Both the position numbers and the translations under genes were made by a program. Source: Bromus sterilis (taxonomy: Eukaryota > Streptophyta > Magnoliopsida > Poales > Poaceae). From it: DNA of 64,000 nucleotides. Location of the stretch: positions 284,229,501-284,293,500 of the forward strand of contig OX465599.1 of assembly GCA_950022295.1 (NCBI GenBank), written 5' to 3'. This document shows, piece by piece, positions 1 to 9,755 of this stretch. The number at the start of each line of letters is the position of its first letter. The first letter of the stretch is position 1. A model generated the notes under the pieces. It saw nothing but the letters and a program-made list of their open reading frames with translations, made no database searches and was not told the origin of the DNA.

Positions 1-163
1 ACGGACAGGCCTTGGATGGGTGAAGGAGGCATGTCCCTGGTTAACATGTGCGGCAGCTCTCAAAACTCTGGCAACTGCTGCAAACTCAGATCCTGCATCA
101 AGATATCATTGATCAAGTGAGTTGGAACGAGGAGCCGGATGGTGTTTTCTCAGTCAAATCTGC

Positions 164-1510
164 TATGCGGCCTCCTGCGACTCGGGGGGGGGGGGGGGGG
201 GGGGGGGGGGTCCGCCGCTGCCGCCGGCTTCTACACCGCGGTGGCGGCGGGCCCGCGCTGCCAAACGGCGTCGGGGGCGGCTCTTCTCGTGGAGGCGCTG
301 GCGGCTGTGGATATCGGCTGGGGAGGAGGAGGACGGCTCGCCGGCGCAGGACGTCGGGGCGGCGGCCCCGGGGACGCGGAGGTGGGGGAGTATGGTGGCT
401 GGCGTTCCCCGTCGTGGAGGCCGCGGGATGGCCCCGTTCTTGGGGTTCGACCGCTCCAGATCCGGCGGAGGCGCGACTTCCATGGCGGGCCTCTGCGCAT
501 GGCGGTCGGGCTAGGGGCGTGCTGCTCCGGTTCGCACCGGCTGGTCTGTGGTGGTGGCGGTGTGCCACGGGCCGAGGGCGGCGGCGGCGCGCCGGGATCT
601 GGCGCCGGCGGTCCGGGCGGTGGACCTTGGCAGTGGAAGCCGGGGCGGCGGCCCCGGAACACCGTGCAGCAGGGTGCGGTGGTGCGTGATCTAGCCGGCT
701 TGTGGTGGTTGCCGACAGATCTGTGGATCGACGGCGGCGGCACATGACTTCCCTCCTCATGGTGATGATCCAAGGTGACAACTTGCTTCCCCCTTCTCAG
801 TTTGCTTTGCTCCAGAGACTTGATGAACATGGTCGAGGAGAAATCCGAGCGCGGCTGCGGTTGCGGGCAACGTTGATGCCTGCAGGCGTCGTCTCCTCCT
901 TGGAGGCGTTATCACGGCGATGTTCATTCCCTGTTCAAGCACCAGGGAAAACCCTAGGCTCGGTTCGTTGGGCCAGGCAGCGGCGGCGGCACGGCGGCGT
1001 CCTCTTCTTGAAGACGCTGCATGGGTGCTTGGGGTGTCTCCTGGAGGAGCAGCTGGTGTGGGTTGCCTAGTTGCCTCGGCAACAAGGCTTGGGGCGCCGT
1101 GTTATCACGTGTTGGTTATCGCCGTGGGCATGAGCATCCGGGGCGCAATGTACTCCACCTTCGACGCCCCCCTTGAGTGGTCCTCCTCGAGTCCGGCTAG
1201 CTCCTGTTGTCCACTTGCCGATCTCCTAGGCATTAAGAGTGGAGGGTGCGTTGATCTAGGTTGGCTTTGAGGTTGTGCTCCGAGGTGTTGGACACGGATG
1301 TGAAGCGGCCTGTATGCTCTGTGTCCTATCTCTTCGTCATCTATGACTTGTAATAGGACTAGGCGAGTTGTGTGTTGCTGCTGTCGTGGTGGATGTGGAT
1401 GCTAACCTCTTGGTGTAGCGTTGTGTCGAAAGGCGTTGTAACTTGTGGAGGCTCTTGTGCCTTTCTCCTTCTTTAATATATGATATGCACGCTCGTGCAT
1501 ATTCGAGAAA
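164..1510 (+). mobile_element. 5'-truncated LINE nested in the outer LINE
   Basis: The insert is flanked by AAATCTGC at 156-163 and again at 1511-1518 (the next bases, TAT and ATAT, also nearly agree), consistent with a target-site duplication. Its right end has plant LINE features: CTTTCTCCTTCTTTAATATA, a hairpin with GCACGCTCGTGC and a final A-run (1470-1512). Its left 1.1 kb is very GC-rich and begins after a 27-base G run. Long frames on both strands here follow from GC content and show no recognisable protein. The GC-rich block could instead be captured host sequence. Confidence 0.6.
184..210 (+). repeat. homopolymer of 27 G
   Basis: There are 27 consecutive G between CTC and TCCGCC. 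It lies near the 5' boundary of the nested LINE. It may be a real slippage-prone tract, able to form a G-quadruplex, or a consensus error in the assembly. Confidence 0.95.
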
Positions 1511-2039
1511 AAATCTGCATATTTGTGTCCGCTCAATTGCTCCTTCGCTCAACTCAACTTCCAGAAACTGTGGAACTGCAAGATTGACGGGAACCGCAAG
1601 TTCTTCATGTGGCTCTGGCTTCACTGAAGAATTCTTACTAATGACAACCTTGCTCTTAGGGGAATTGACCACAGTGACAGGTGCAACCTCTGCGATCAGG
1701 AAGATGAATCGCCCCTACACCTCTCTCCAAGGAGGTTTGGTTCACAGTCGCTACCTGGCAAAGCAACATGGCCCTCTTCGACAACGCCATCGCTTGCGAA
1801 TCGATCGCCTCCTGATGGAACGAATCAATCTGCCCCATGTCTACACACCAGATCAGATCACCATTGTCATCTCCACGTGCTGGCAACTTTGGAAAGAACG
1901 GAATCCCCGGGTATTTGAAGGATCGAGTCTGCAACCTCCTGACATTCTAGACCTCATCAAGCAGGAATCCGGCACATCTGCACTTTCGACCCACTGGCTT
2001 CTACAAGACGAGGACTACCCATCCCCTGACCCCGATTAA
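1511..2039 (+). pseudogene. LINE zf-RVT and C-terminal region, broken reading frame
   Basis: This is the coding remnant of the outer LINE to the right of the nested insertion. One frame gives the Cys-rich zf-RVT motif (CNLCDQEDESPLHL) but contains a stop just before RILTNDNLALRG. Another frame gives the C-terminal segment and ends at 2037-2039 after DEDYPSPDPD. At least one frameshift separates them. Function in the living element: C-terminal part of the reverse transcriptase polyprotein. No complete catalytic domain remains. Confidence 0.7.
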
Positions 2040-2238
2040 CTTTCCCTGTAATCTATTTCTTGTGGCACCCTAGACATGTAAGACTCTGCAGCAACATCTT
2101 TGTTGCTCCCTTAATCAAAAGGCATCAAGTGCCGTTTCCCTCAAACAAAAATTATCTAAGGGTGCACACGTATATTAATTCAGGAAGCACAAGTTGCTTC
2201 GGAAACAGGTTTGTCAAAACCTATCAATATAATATCCA

Positions 2239-2314
2239 GTTTCAAAGATATCGACGAGCCTACCCCAACTTGTTTGGGATTTGATAGGCTTTGTTGTTGT
2301 TTCAAAGATATCGA
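2239..2314 (+). mobile_element. 5'-truncated Au-type SINE end with 16-bp target-site duplication
   Basis: The core 2255-2298 reads GAGCCTACCCCAACTTG, TTTGGGAT and GGCTTTGTTGTT, which I recognise as the 3' end of the Au SINE common in grasses. It is bracketed by a perfect 16-bp direct repeat, GTTTCAAAGATATCGA, at 2239-2254 and 2299-2314. Only about 44 bp of the element is present and the tRNA-derived promoter part is absent, so this is a severely truncated retrotransposition event. Confidence 0.85.
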
Positions 2315-2600
2315 TGCAAGGAGCGCAATATCTCAAACAGTTTACAACAAAAAATTAGATATAACAAAAAAGAAGAAAAGCAAACCCTCCCATCCTTCCC
2401 GTGGGAAAAGCCCATTAAAACTCTGATGGCGACAAATGGCACACTGCACTAAGCCATTTGTCACCACCCCATAAGTTTTGAAAGCAACCTTTAGAAAGGA
2501 TACCACTCACAATGTCTCATCCATTTACAGCTCCACTATTCATCTGCGCCGAAATTTCATGATCCGCTAACCCTCAGCAGCTTGTTGCTACTTTCTAGCT
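2315..2600. other. 3' flank of UreD, probable 3' UTR
   Basis: This A-rich stretch lies downstream of the UreD stop codon on the minus strand and probably includes its 3' UTR. I see no coding signal or clear repeat, and I could not place a polyadenylation signal with confidence. Confidence 0.4.
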
Positions 2601-5192
2601 TCATGACGAAGAATACGGGGCAGCGCCAAGAAATGGTTCAAGCGCTGCCAGATGATGCTTCAGGAAGGTGTACACGGACTCTGTGCTCACCGCCACTATC
2701 CGAGCGACCATACCAGTCCCCTGCAGCAACCAAAAAGCAGATGTTGGCACTTGTTGAGCAATTAGCTATGGTTGCACTACTGCAGGAAGAAGGAGCGGCA
2801 ACTAACCGTGCGACCGAATGGACTGCAAGAGGCAATGAGTGTGGGCCTCTGTGGGCGTAGGGGCTGTGGCCTTGCAGCGTAGCGGCCTCCACCAGAGGTG
2901 GGAGGACGTAGCTGTACAGACATCATGTTCTTTACTTCATCTTGCATCTGGTCTTGTATGTGCTTCAACTTTGGCCTGCAAAGGGAATCATCAACAACCT
3001 GGTCCAGATTCAAGCAGCCAGGTTCCTAATAGGGACATGTCTCCACAATTTCACAGGATCCAAACAGCCTGATAGACCATGATTATTTGAGACTAGTACA
3101 TTTACATTTCTTTTAAAAAGCATTAGCAAATTTTCTGTTAAATTGGCGTCTGAATGTGCCTTGACTTGACATACAGGAACCAGGTGCAGCTCTACACTGT
3201 AACAATTGCCAAACACTAACTCGGAGAACCTCTGGCCGAGTAGAAAAAGAAACGACAAGTAAAGGATATCGATGTTTGTTATACTGTTAGTTAATATATC
3301 AGATCGCAAGGATGACCAGAGAAGAAAGTAGTGGTCATCGACTGAACTGATATATGCCTAATTGTGTACATTCATGACTCAGCCTCCAACTGATTCTTGT
3401 TAAATACTTTGTTAAACCTAACTAGGCAGTTCATAACCTGTTCTCAGTGTTATATCTGTAGAGGTAGAAGAGAAATTTATGTATCAGTGCTGCATGAACC
3501 TACCCCAGTAATACAACCATCGCAACGACGTTATATTCCTGCATCCGCTCAGCTATAGTACAATCTGAACCTTGTTCCAGTAGAACCTGTTCAGACATGG
3601 GATAAGTAATGATTCAAACGGAGTTCAGTATATCACTTTCTTAGGAATAGATAAATATAACTTAATCTGGCAAATGCTAGGAGAAAGGCACAAGTTCACA
3701 CCGAATCAATAAACAGAGGCTGATGCTCTTCCAAAAGAATGTGGTTAACGCTCTTGTAGGAGTTGAAGTCCCATTTTTCTCCGCTCTCATACCGGCCACT
3801 TGTAAACCAATCTACAATGACCAAGCTTGAATTGCAAGATACGTGAAACACTTGCTTCTGGTAGTATCGAGCTGTTGAGAAGCAGGTTACGGGATCTGGA
3901 ATAACTGCAAGCAGTGCATCTTTTCCAACTGTTGCCTACTGCATGTAACAAATGATCGTCACATTTGTAAGAATTGAAGAAGTCATGTCAGAAATCTAGG
4001 GCCAAGATGTATGAATTTCTTTTGAAGAAACAGTACCTCTAGTACCTGCTCCGAACATTTTAAACCCACAGCCTTGTAAACCTACACATGTACTTGACGA
4101 TTAGGAAATAAACAGACTTGCTGGAGAATAACTTACAGTTCAGATGTTCGTACAGTGATCACATAGGCATGTCAGTTATTCGGTCAGTAGAAGGATTTCA
4201 CAAACTACTACTCCCTCCATCCAGATATATAGGGCGTAATACGTATTTCAAGATTTACTTTGACCATCACTTAGAACAATAATATATGATGTGTGTGTGT
4301 TATGAAAAAGTATACCATCGAGCTTGTACTTGAGAGGAGTTTCTAATGGCATCACACATCTCATGTATTATTGATCTTATCGTTGGTCAACATAAATCTC
4401 GAAATACGTATTGGCCACGGCATATGCGGATAGAGGGAGTAACAATACATTATCCAATGCCGATGTCGGATTTGTCAGCTCTTCCCATTAATTGATCAAC
4501 TAATTTAACTCAAGCCATACCAAGGAAATTTGCTAATTTGTCTCACGACCAGTAACCAGTTTCTTACATTGATAAAAGAACTTTACCACCACAAAGTTAT
4601 AAATGTTTTTTGCGGGTAAAAGTTATACGAAGTACTCCCTCCGTTTCATATTAGTTATCGCTGATTTAGTAGTACAATGGAGTGAGTACATATCTAGTCT
4701 TCACTCTTCAGTCGAATTGTCAACAGAAACATAACAAGTGAATCACCTTGGTGGAGGCCTGTGTCGTCATCGCCGCCGTGCACCCATCGCCGACGGCCAG
4801 TGAGCAAGAGATCTTATCCCCCTGCATGAACAGAACACACTCTCATGGAAGAGCAACCACTTGGGCTTTCCTCCTGGCTGCAGGTACCAGTTGGTCCACC
4901 GAGAAGAGGATAAGAGAAACGAAGAGAAGGCTCACGGAGACGATGCCGCCGCCGTAGGTGAGGGCATAGAGCCAGACGGCGCCGGAGGAGGCGGGGCCCA
5001 CCTGCAACATGGCGAGGTCAGTTGAGCGAACCAATCTACTTCCTCTCTCAGCGAGGGAGTGGCAGAGGACGTAGGTACCTTGGAGGGGACGATGATCTTC
5101 AGAGGATACTTGGCGAAGCACCTGGTGACTGCCGACCTCCCCCTCACCTTCTCCACACGAACCACTCCCGTCGGCGTCGTCGTGGCCGCCAT
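2601..5192 (-). CDS. UreD: UreD, urease accessory protein (eight exons)
   Basis: UreD binds apo-urease and recruits UreF and UreG for GTP-dependent nickel insertion in the cytosol. Minus-strand exons: 5192-5079, 5001-4936, 4821-4747, 4081-4037, 3935-3702, 3586-3504, 2975-2807, 2720-2601 (stop TGA at 2603-2601). All seven introns are GT-AG and the phases join into an unbroken 301-aa frame, a normal length for plant UreD. Family blocks in order: VRVEKVRGRSAVTRCFAKYP (~11-30), LYALTYGGGIVS (~49-60), VGDGCTAAMTTQAST (~70-84), CSEQVLE (~94-100), IPDPVTCFSTARYYQKQ (~112-128), DWFTSGRYESGEKWDF (~142-157), PKLKHIQDQMQDEVKNMM (~207-224), LIASCSPFG, then ARIVAVSTESVYTFL near the end. I chose the ATG at 5192 because conserved sequence begins just after it; an in-frame ATG at 5228 would add 12 residues. 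Intron 3 (665 bp) holds two MITEs. Identification is by recalled family motifs. Confidence 0.95.
4209..4441. mobile_element. Stowaway-like MITE in UreD intron 3
   Basis: The element 4211-4439 (229 bp) starts CTCCCTCCATCC and ends GGATAGAGGGAG, which form terminal inverted repeats. It is flanked by the dinucleotide TA on both sides (4209-4210, 4440-4441), the Tc1/mariner Stowaway target duplication. The inner halves are also partly complementary (AAGATTTACTTTGACCA against GGTCAACATAAATCTC). It has no coding capacity. Confidence 0.85.
4633..4688. mobile_element. very short Stowaway-like MITE in UreD intron 3
   Basis: TA, then CTCCCTCCGTTTCATATTAG, then a short core ending TGGAGTGAG, then TA. 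At about 52 bp between the TA dinucleotides it is an internally deleted copy. It lies 59 bp from the start of intron 3 in gene orientation. Confidence 0.65.
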
Positions 5193-5887
5193 CGCCGGCT
5201 CTCCGTCGGCGACCTCGCCCAATTCCATTCCCCTGTCAGGCAGGGACGACGAGTCAACTCGGGCACGCCCAACCCAAAAAAAAACCAAGTTTGTTTTGGG
5301 CCGTTAAGGGCGTCTCCAAAGGGCCGCCGACGACGCAAACGTTTGGGAATTGGGTCGGCCCGGACCTGGCCTTGGACCGGCGGTCCCGTTGGCCTCGAGG
5401 CCAATTTGTTTTTTTAGGGGAGGCCTCGATGCCAATTTGAGAGGCCACGGATCGACCCAATTCGAAAAAGTCAATGGCCTTGCCGGCCCGATGGGTACAT
5501 CGGATCGACCCAAATTTATTTTCTTATATAATATTTAGTCGTGGTTACACATAGAATATTCTCAAAATTATGTTATTACAAGTAAAATAAAATTATGATC
5601 TAAACATGTATGATTGAAATAATTAAAATGTACAAATGAAACACAATTTTCAGCTCTTTTCACATTCGTTTTATAAAGGAGGATTGGGTTAATAGATTCC
5701 CTGTACGTGAACAAATATTAGCTAGTTGATGTTTTAGCCAATTAATATACTAGCAAGATGGATTTGATGATATCGATGAACTCCAGTACTTGAATGCGGG
5801 TCGGTTACGCTGACCCAATGGATCACTTGGTGCCGGCTCTACTGGCCCGATTTTTATATGTGGTCGATCCGGGAGCAACTAATTAGG
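5193..5887 (-). promoter_or_regulatory. UreD 5' flank and probable promoter region
   Basis: This is the upstream side of UreD. The first ~330 bp are GC-rich (5193-5520); an additional in-frame ATG lies at 5228. From about 5520 to 5800 the DNA is AT-rich. I cannot name a TATA box or transcription start with confidence. The segment beginning GGGCGTCTCCAAAGGGCC near 5308 resembles the end of a small DNA transposon, without a convincing partner end. Confidence 0.4.
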
Positions 5888-6107
5888 GAGTACTCGTTCG
5901 CAGCCCGCTCCAGCGAACAGCGTCACGTGTCGCGCTCACAGCGATCCTTCAGGATTTCATTTTTTTTATTTTTGTGTACGCGTTTTTGATGTTTAAAATT
6001 GGTTTTTTCGGTGGTTTTTTCGACTTTTCCGGTTTTCGCACGTTTTTTCTATACGTTTTGGTGAAAAAAAAATCAATTTTTTTTTTCAAAAAAAAAGAGG
6101 CACAACC

Positions 6108-6430
6108 TTACCTCCGTGGGAGGCACGAGTCATGTCTCGTGCCTCCGAAAAAGGCATTCGTACCTCCTTTTTTGAGGCACTCGTGCCTCCTTTTTTGATG
6201 CACTCGTGCCTCTAAAAACAGGAAAAATAAAAAAACGTAAAAAGATACTCGTGCCTTTTTTGAGGCACTTGTGCCTCCCTTTTTGAGGCACTCGTGCCTC
6301 TTTTTTGATGCACTCGTGCCACTAAAAACAGGAAAAACGTGAAAAGGCACTCCTGCCTTTTTTGAGGCGCTCGTGCCTCCTTTTTTGAGGCGCTCGTGCC
6401 TCTTTTTTTGAGGCACTCGTGCCTCTAAAA
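6108..6430. repeat. tandem array of GAGGCACTCGTGCCTC-type hairpin units
   Basis: Units of roughly 23 bp, each a short palindrome (AGGCAC, two bases, GTGCCT) separated by T-runs, recur about ten times with point changes. They are grouped in three larger blocks, each ending CTAAAAACAGGAAAAA (6211, 6321 and 6424). The minus-strand frame across this array only mirrors the repeats. Confidence 0.8.
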
Positions 6431-6496
6431 AACAGGAAAAACGGAAAAGCACCAGAGCGCGCCACTTGGCGCGCGGTCGCGCGCGGAGGAAACGTG

Positions 6497-6516
6497 GTAC
6501 TCGTTGCAACGAGTAC
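6497..6516. repeat. 20-bp perfect palindrome
   Basis: GTACTCGTTGCAACGAGTAC is its own reverse complement. It overlaps the right terminal inverted repeat of the 5888-6518 element. Confidence 0.9.
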
Positions 6517-6518
6517 TC

Positions 6519-6790
6519 TTAAACTAGTGATTTCGGGTCGATCTGACTAATCCATCGACCTTGTTTTTATGGTTCGGGCCAGAGACTCGACGGGTCGACC
6601 CGGCCCATTCCCACTCTGACGCAACCGATTTTGATCCGCATTTTGTTCATTTGCGTCTGTTCAGTGGATAACATGTTCGCTCTTAGATCGCTTACTCTCC
6701 AGTTGTTAAAGAAAGAACACATATTTGCGTCTATGATTTTTATAGCCAAAAAATATTGATTATACATAACAATATATAAAAAGGACCATC
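6519..6790. other. unassigned intergenic DNA
   Basis: It contains GGGTCGACCCGGCCCATT and GATCCGCATTTTGTTCATTT, which have the flavour of degraded small DNA transposons of grasses. No gene or complete element is recognised. Confidence 0.3.
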
Positions 6791-7215
6791 CTAAACCCTA
6801 GCCCGCCGTCAAACGTTGTTGGGCCTCTCCCAGGCCCCTAGTTATCCTCCATGTCGTCGTCGTTCCCGCTGAGGTCGGTGGTGACCACGGCACGCCGAGT
6901 GGCCAATAGCCTTGCGGAGGAGGCGCCGATGGCGGAAGCAGCTCCGAGCGGGGCGGAGTCGAATGTCTAGTGCGTCCGACGAGGCCGCGAATGATCTCAC
7001 ACACCTGGACCTCGTGGTCATCGTCAGGCGGCGAAGAAGGCGATGGAGGATGCAATGCCTAGTACGAAGGCATCGGGGAGGAGGTGGAGGTGGTGGGGCG
7101 GTGACCGTCACCTCCAACATGTCGACGCTGCTCCCGCCTTGTCTCGTCGAGGGCCCTACGGAGGGCCTCCTCCTCGTCATAGTCGGCCTGGAGATGCTTA
7201 TAGCAATAAGGTGCA
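6791..7215. other. GC-rich segment of unknown origin
   Basis: A GC-rich block with overlapping open frames on both strands (proline-, arginine- and serine-rich products) and no recognisable domain. It could be a fragment of a transposon-borne gene or of a captured exon. I do not call it a gene. Confidence 0.3.
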
Positions 7216-7989
7216 TGCATTGGAATAAGCGTACATATGTTTTTATAAGCGCTTACTTTCTACTGTCTTTTTCTTAATAATTTTTTTTCCTCTATGCCAA
7301 AGTTACTTTGGTGTTTATGCCTAATTTTTTTAGGTTTGCGATGCGTATATTATCATGCTATTTACATAAAAGTTATCATCTTATGTTTTCAATAACTTTC
7401 TTTCACTGTTAAATTTATCAAATATTTGCGAGTAGGTTATCAGATCTACAATGCATATATTATCATATGTTATTTACTTTTCAACAAATTTTTTGCTACG
7501 TCAAAAGTTATTTGATGCCTATACATTAATCATCAGTTGTATGATGCTTAAATTACCATGTTTGTGTTTGCCATATTCCATGTAGACATCAACGCTAAGA
7601 GTATCTCTAGTAGACCCCCTTAAATATCCCTCTCGTAAAATAATCGTTATTTCGTGGATCATGATGTATTTTCATCCCGATCATATCCGGCCATCCCAAA
7701 TGTGGGGCGCCAAAAAACGCTCCCTCGAGCATCATATCTTTAGTTTTCGACGCCCATTTTCTGTTCACCCTAATTACATAAAAAAATGGCGAGATAGAAC
7801 TTTCACCTCCTTATATCACTTCCCATCTGTCGTTGTCGCCGCTGATCTCGTTGGCATTGCGTCTTCTACCGGGGATTCCACGTTACCGTGTGACCCCAAA
7901 CGCCTGCATTGAGCACCCACATCAATCACAACTGTCCATGATACCGCATCGACCTTTCATGCATTTTGGCTTCCTAATACTTCCAAAGG
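7216..7989. other. AT-rich unassigned DNA
   Basis: Mostly AT-rich with no coding signal. Around 7597-7625 the string AGAGTATCTCTAGTAGACCC resembles the end of a grass DNA transposon, but I found no matching second end. Confidence 0.3.
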
Positions 7990-8107
7990 TAGCAGTTGGA
8001 ATTCCCCTAAGTAGAAGAGTAAAGTACCAAGAAAAAGTTTTCCCTCGGTTAAGACTCAAGGTTATTGAACCATTAGAAGCTCCCAGACTCAACAAGTCAC
8101 GCATTAC
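7990..8107 (-). mobile_element. fragment of a Gypsy LTR
   Basis: GTACCAAGAAAAAGTTTTCC, CTCGGTTAAGACTCAAGG and TTATTGAACCATTAGAAG are strings typical of Triticeae Athila-type LTR sequence. The fragment is cut by the G0 LTR at 8108. Confidence 0.45.
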
Positions 8108-9741
8108 TGATACGCGAGAGAGGATAATTGCTTCTCGCACTTCGTTGGTTACCCCAAGTGGAAGGTGAGATGCAGCGTAGAGACAAGTTTCCCTCGATGA
8201 AGATACCGAGGTTTTAAGATTGTCTCCCGTAGGACTCCGGCAATGATAAGTAGGTGTCAGCGGCGCAACTGACCTGGACCTGCACACAACGCAAATAACT
8301 TTGCTCCCAACGAAGTTCAGAGAGGTTGTCAATCTCTCCGGTCTTGTTGTTTACAAAGGATCAAAAACACAAGGGATAATGCTAATGATAGCAACTGAAA
8401 GTAAAAGCTGAAAAGTAAATGAGCGTGTAAACAGTGATGAGAATATGGACCGGGGGTCCCGTGATGTCTCTCTCTCAAAAGACGATAAAACTGCTATGCG
8501 AGGTAAACAAATTACAGATGGGCAATTGACAGGATTATAAACGCACTACAATGCTAACTATGATACAAAGAAAGGAAGAGGCTCAAAAGCATGGGCAGTA
8601 CGCCAAAAAAGTAGACCAAAATCCAACTGCATCTACTAATCATCCACCTTGAGATATCTATCCAGAACATCTCGCTGGTATTAATTTGCGAGCCCCACCC
8701 AAAGTGTAAATCCAAAGCAACAGACAACTCCATTAAAAAGCACTTTGCGTAAAGTAAACAATCCTTGCAATCGCGGTTGCAAGCACCGTTGTTTTCCCCC
8801 TTGTGGCAATAGCACATCCCCTAGATTCATGTTTCTGTCACTCAAGCGTGTCATCAGGGGGCATGAACCCACAATCGAGCATAACATTCCCTCTTGAAGT
8901 TACTACCTACTACTTGGCCAAAGCAATAAACAGCAATGGAGAACATGCAATAATTACTTAGGAACAAAAATATAAAAGATAAGAACCAAATATATTACTC
9001 TATCACAATCTGAACATAATCGCATAATCCATTAGATCTCATCAAACTCAGCATAGCAACAGCAGAAACATTACATATGTTCCTCAATCATGTAGGGCAG
9101 CTCACGAGGTCTAAACCATGAAGAACAAAGAGGGGAGGAGAACATCACATAGCTACTGATCACGGACCCATGGTCCAAAGGAAACTACTCACGACACATC
9201 CGGGAAGCGTCCATGGTGAAGGGGAAGCTCCCGGGGGTCAATCCTCCCTCCGGCAGGGTGCCGGGAAGAAGTCTGCTGGCGCTCCCGATCTTGGAAGCGC
9301 AGCGGCGGCGGAACAGAGGCGACATCGCGAAAAAGGGTTCTCCTCTCGGAAGTTTCACGTCACGGGGAATATATAGGCGAAGGGGGGGCAGCTAGGGGGG
9401 CACCAGGGTCCAAGCGCCCCCTGGCGCGGCCAAGCCTTAGGCCGCGCCAGGTGGCCGCCTGGTCACATGGTGGTGCCCCCCCAGCCCTCCTTCGGGGTTC
9501 TGGAGTCTTCCGATGTGCTGATTTTTTATCTGATTTTCCCGAATTTTTGGAGCACTTTTAATATGGGGGAAACCTGGAACAAAAAAATAGCAGAAAACAG
9601 AAACTGGCACTGGGGTGCACTGAGTTAATAGGTTAGTCCAAATATGATCAAAAGTGTATGAAAGTGTATCTAGATCATAGCAATATCACACAAAACATGC
9701 ATGGAGCAAGCAGAAATTATCGATACGCTTGGGACGTATCA
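8108..9741 (-). repeat. G0 3' LTR
   Basis: This 1634-bp LTR begins on the minus strand with TGATACGTCCCAAGCGTATC (9741 downward) and ends at 8108. It contains the GC palindrome at 9420-9451 and a TATA-like ATATATAGG on the plus strand near 9369-9377. It is followed on its internal side by the PPT (9742-9755). The flank at 8101-8107 is GCATTAC. Confidence 0.85.
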
Positions 9742-9755
9742 ACATCCCCAAGCTT
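9742..9755 (-). other. G0 polypurine tract
   Basis: On the minus strand AAGCTTGGGGATGT directly abuts the 3' LTR start. The same string precedes the 3' LTRs at 52325 (plus), 54427 (minus) and 59432 (plus). Confidence 0.8.

Larger units (their letters stand above)
1..2150 (+). mobile_element. LINE (non-LTR retrotransposon) 3' end, degenerate, carrying a nested LINE
   Basis: The outer element occupies 1-163 and about 1511-2150. Its left part reads like the start of the C-terminal zinc-binding region of plant LINE reverse transcriptases (SWNEEPDGVFSVKSA around 120-165). After the insertion the frame resumes with KFFMWLWLH, a stop, then CNLCDQEDESPLHL near 1680-1720, the Cys-x2-Cys core of a zf-RVT domain. 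A later frame ends with STCWQLWKERNPRVFEG, usual for the LINE C-terminus. The 3' end near 2110-2150 (a short hairpin GGCATCAAGTGCC followed by an A-rich tail) fits a LINE terminus. Stops and frameshifts show it is dead. The 5' part lies outside the window. Confidence 0.75.
5888..6518. mobile_element. TIR element with internal hairpin repeats, non-coding
   Basis: GAGTACTCGTT at 5888-5898 is exactly inverted at 6508-6518 (AACGAGTACTC), an 11-bp perfect terminal inverted repeat. The element is about 630 bp with no plausible transposase. Its inside is T-rich and then holds an array of short palindromic repeats. I see no clear target-site duplication, so the superfamily is undetermined. Confidence 0.55.

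Noticed and set aside
48..830. Overlapping long frames on both strands in the GC-rich left end
   Set aside because: Low-complexity Gly/Arg/Pro products in several frames at once, across a 27-G run; expected from GC content, and no domain is recognisable.
6108..6430. CRISPR-like regular repeats
   Set aside because: The units are contiguous palindromes separated by T-runs, without unique spacers, in a plant nuclear context.
6108..6509. Minus-strand frame with KKGGTSASKK-like repeats
   Set aside because: It is the translation of the tandem hairpin array and shows no codon or domain signal of its own.
6791..7215. Possible host exon in the GC-rich block
   Set aside because: No recognisable domain and no consistent splice sites; composition alone explains the open frames.
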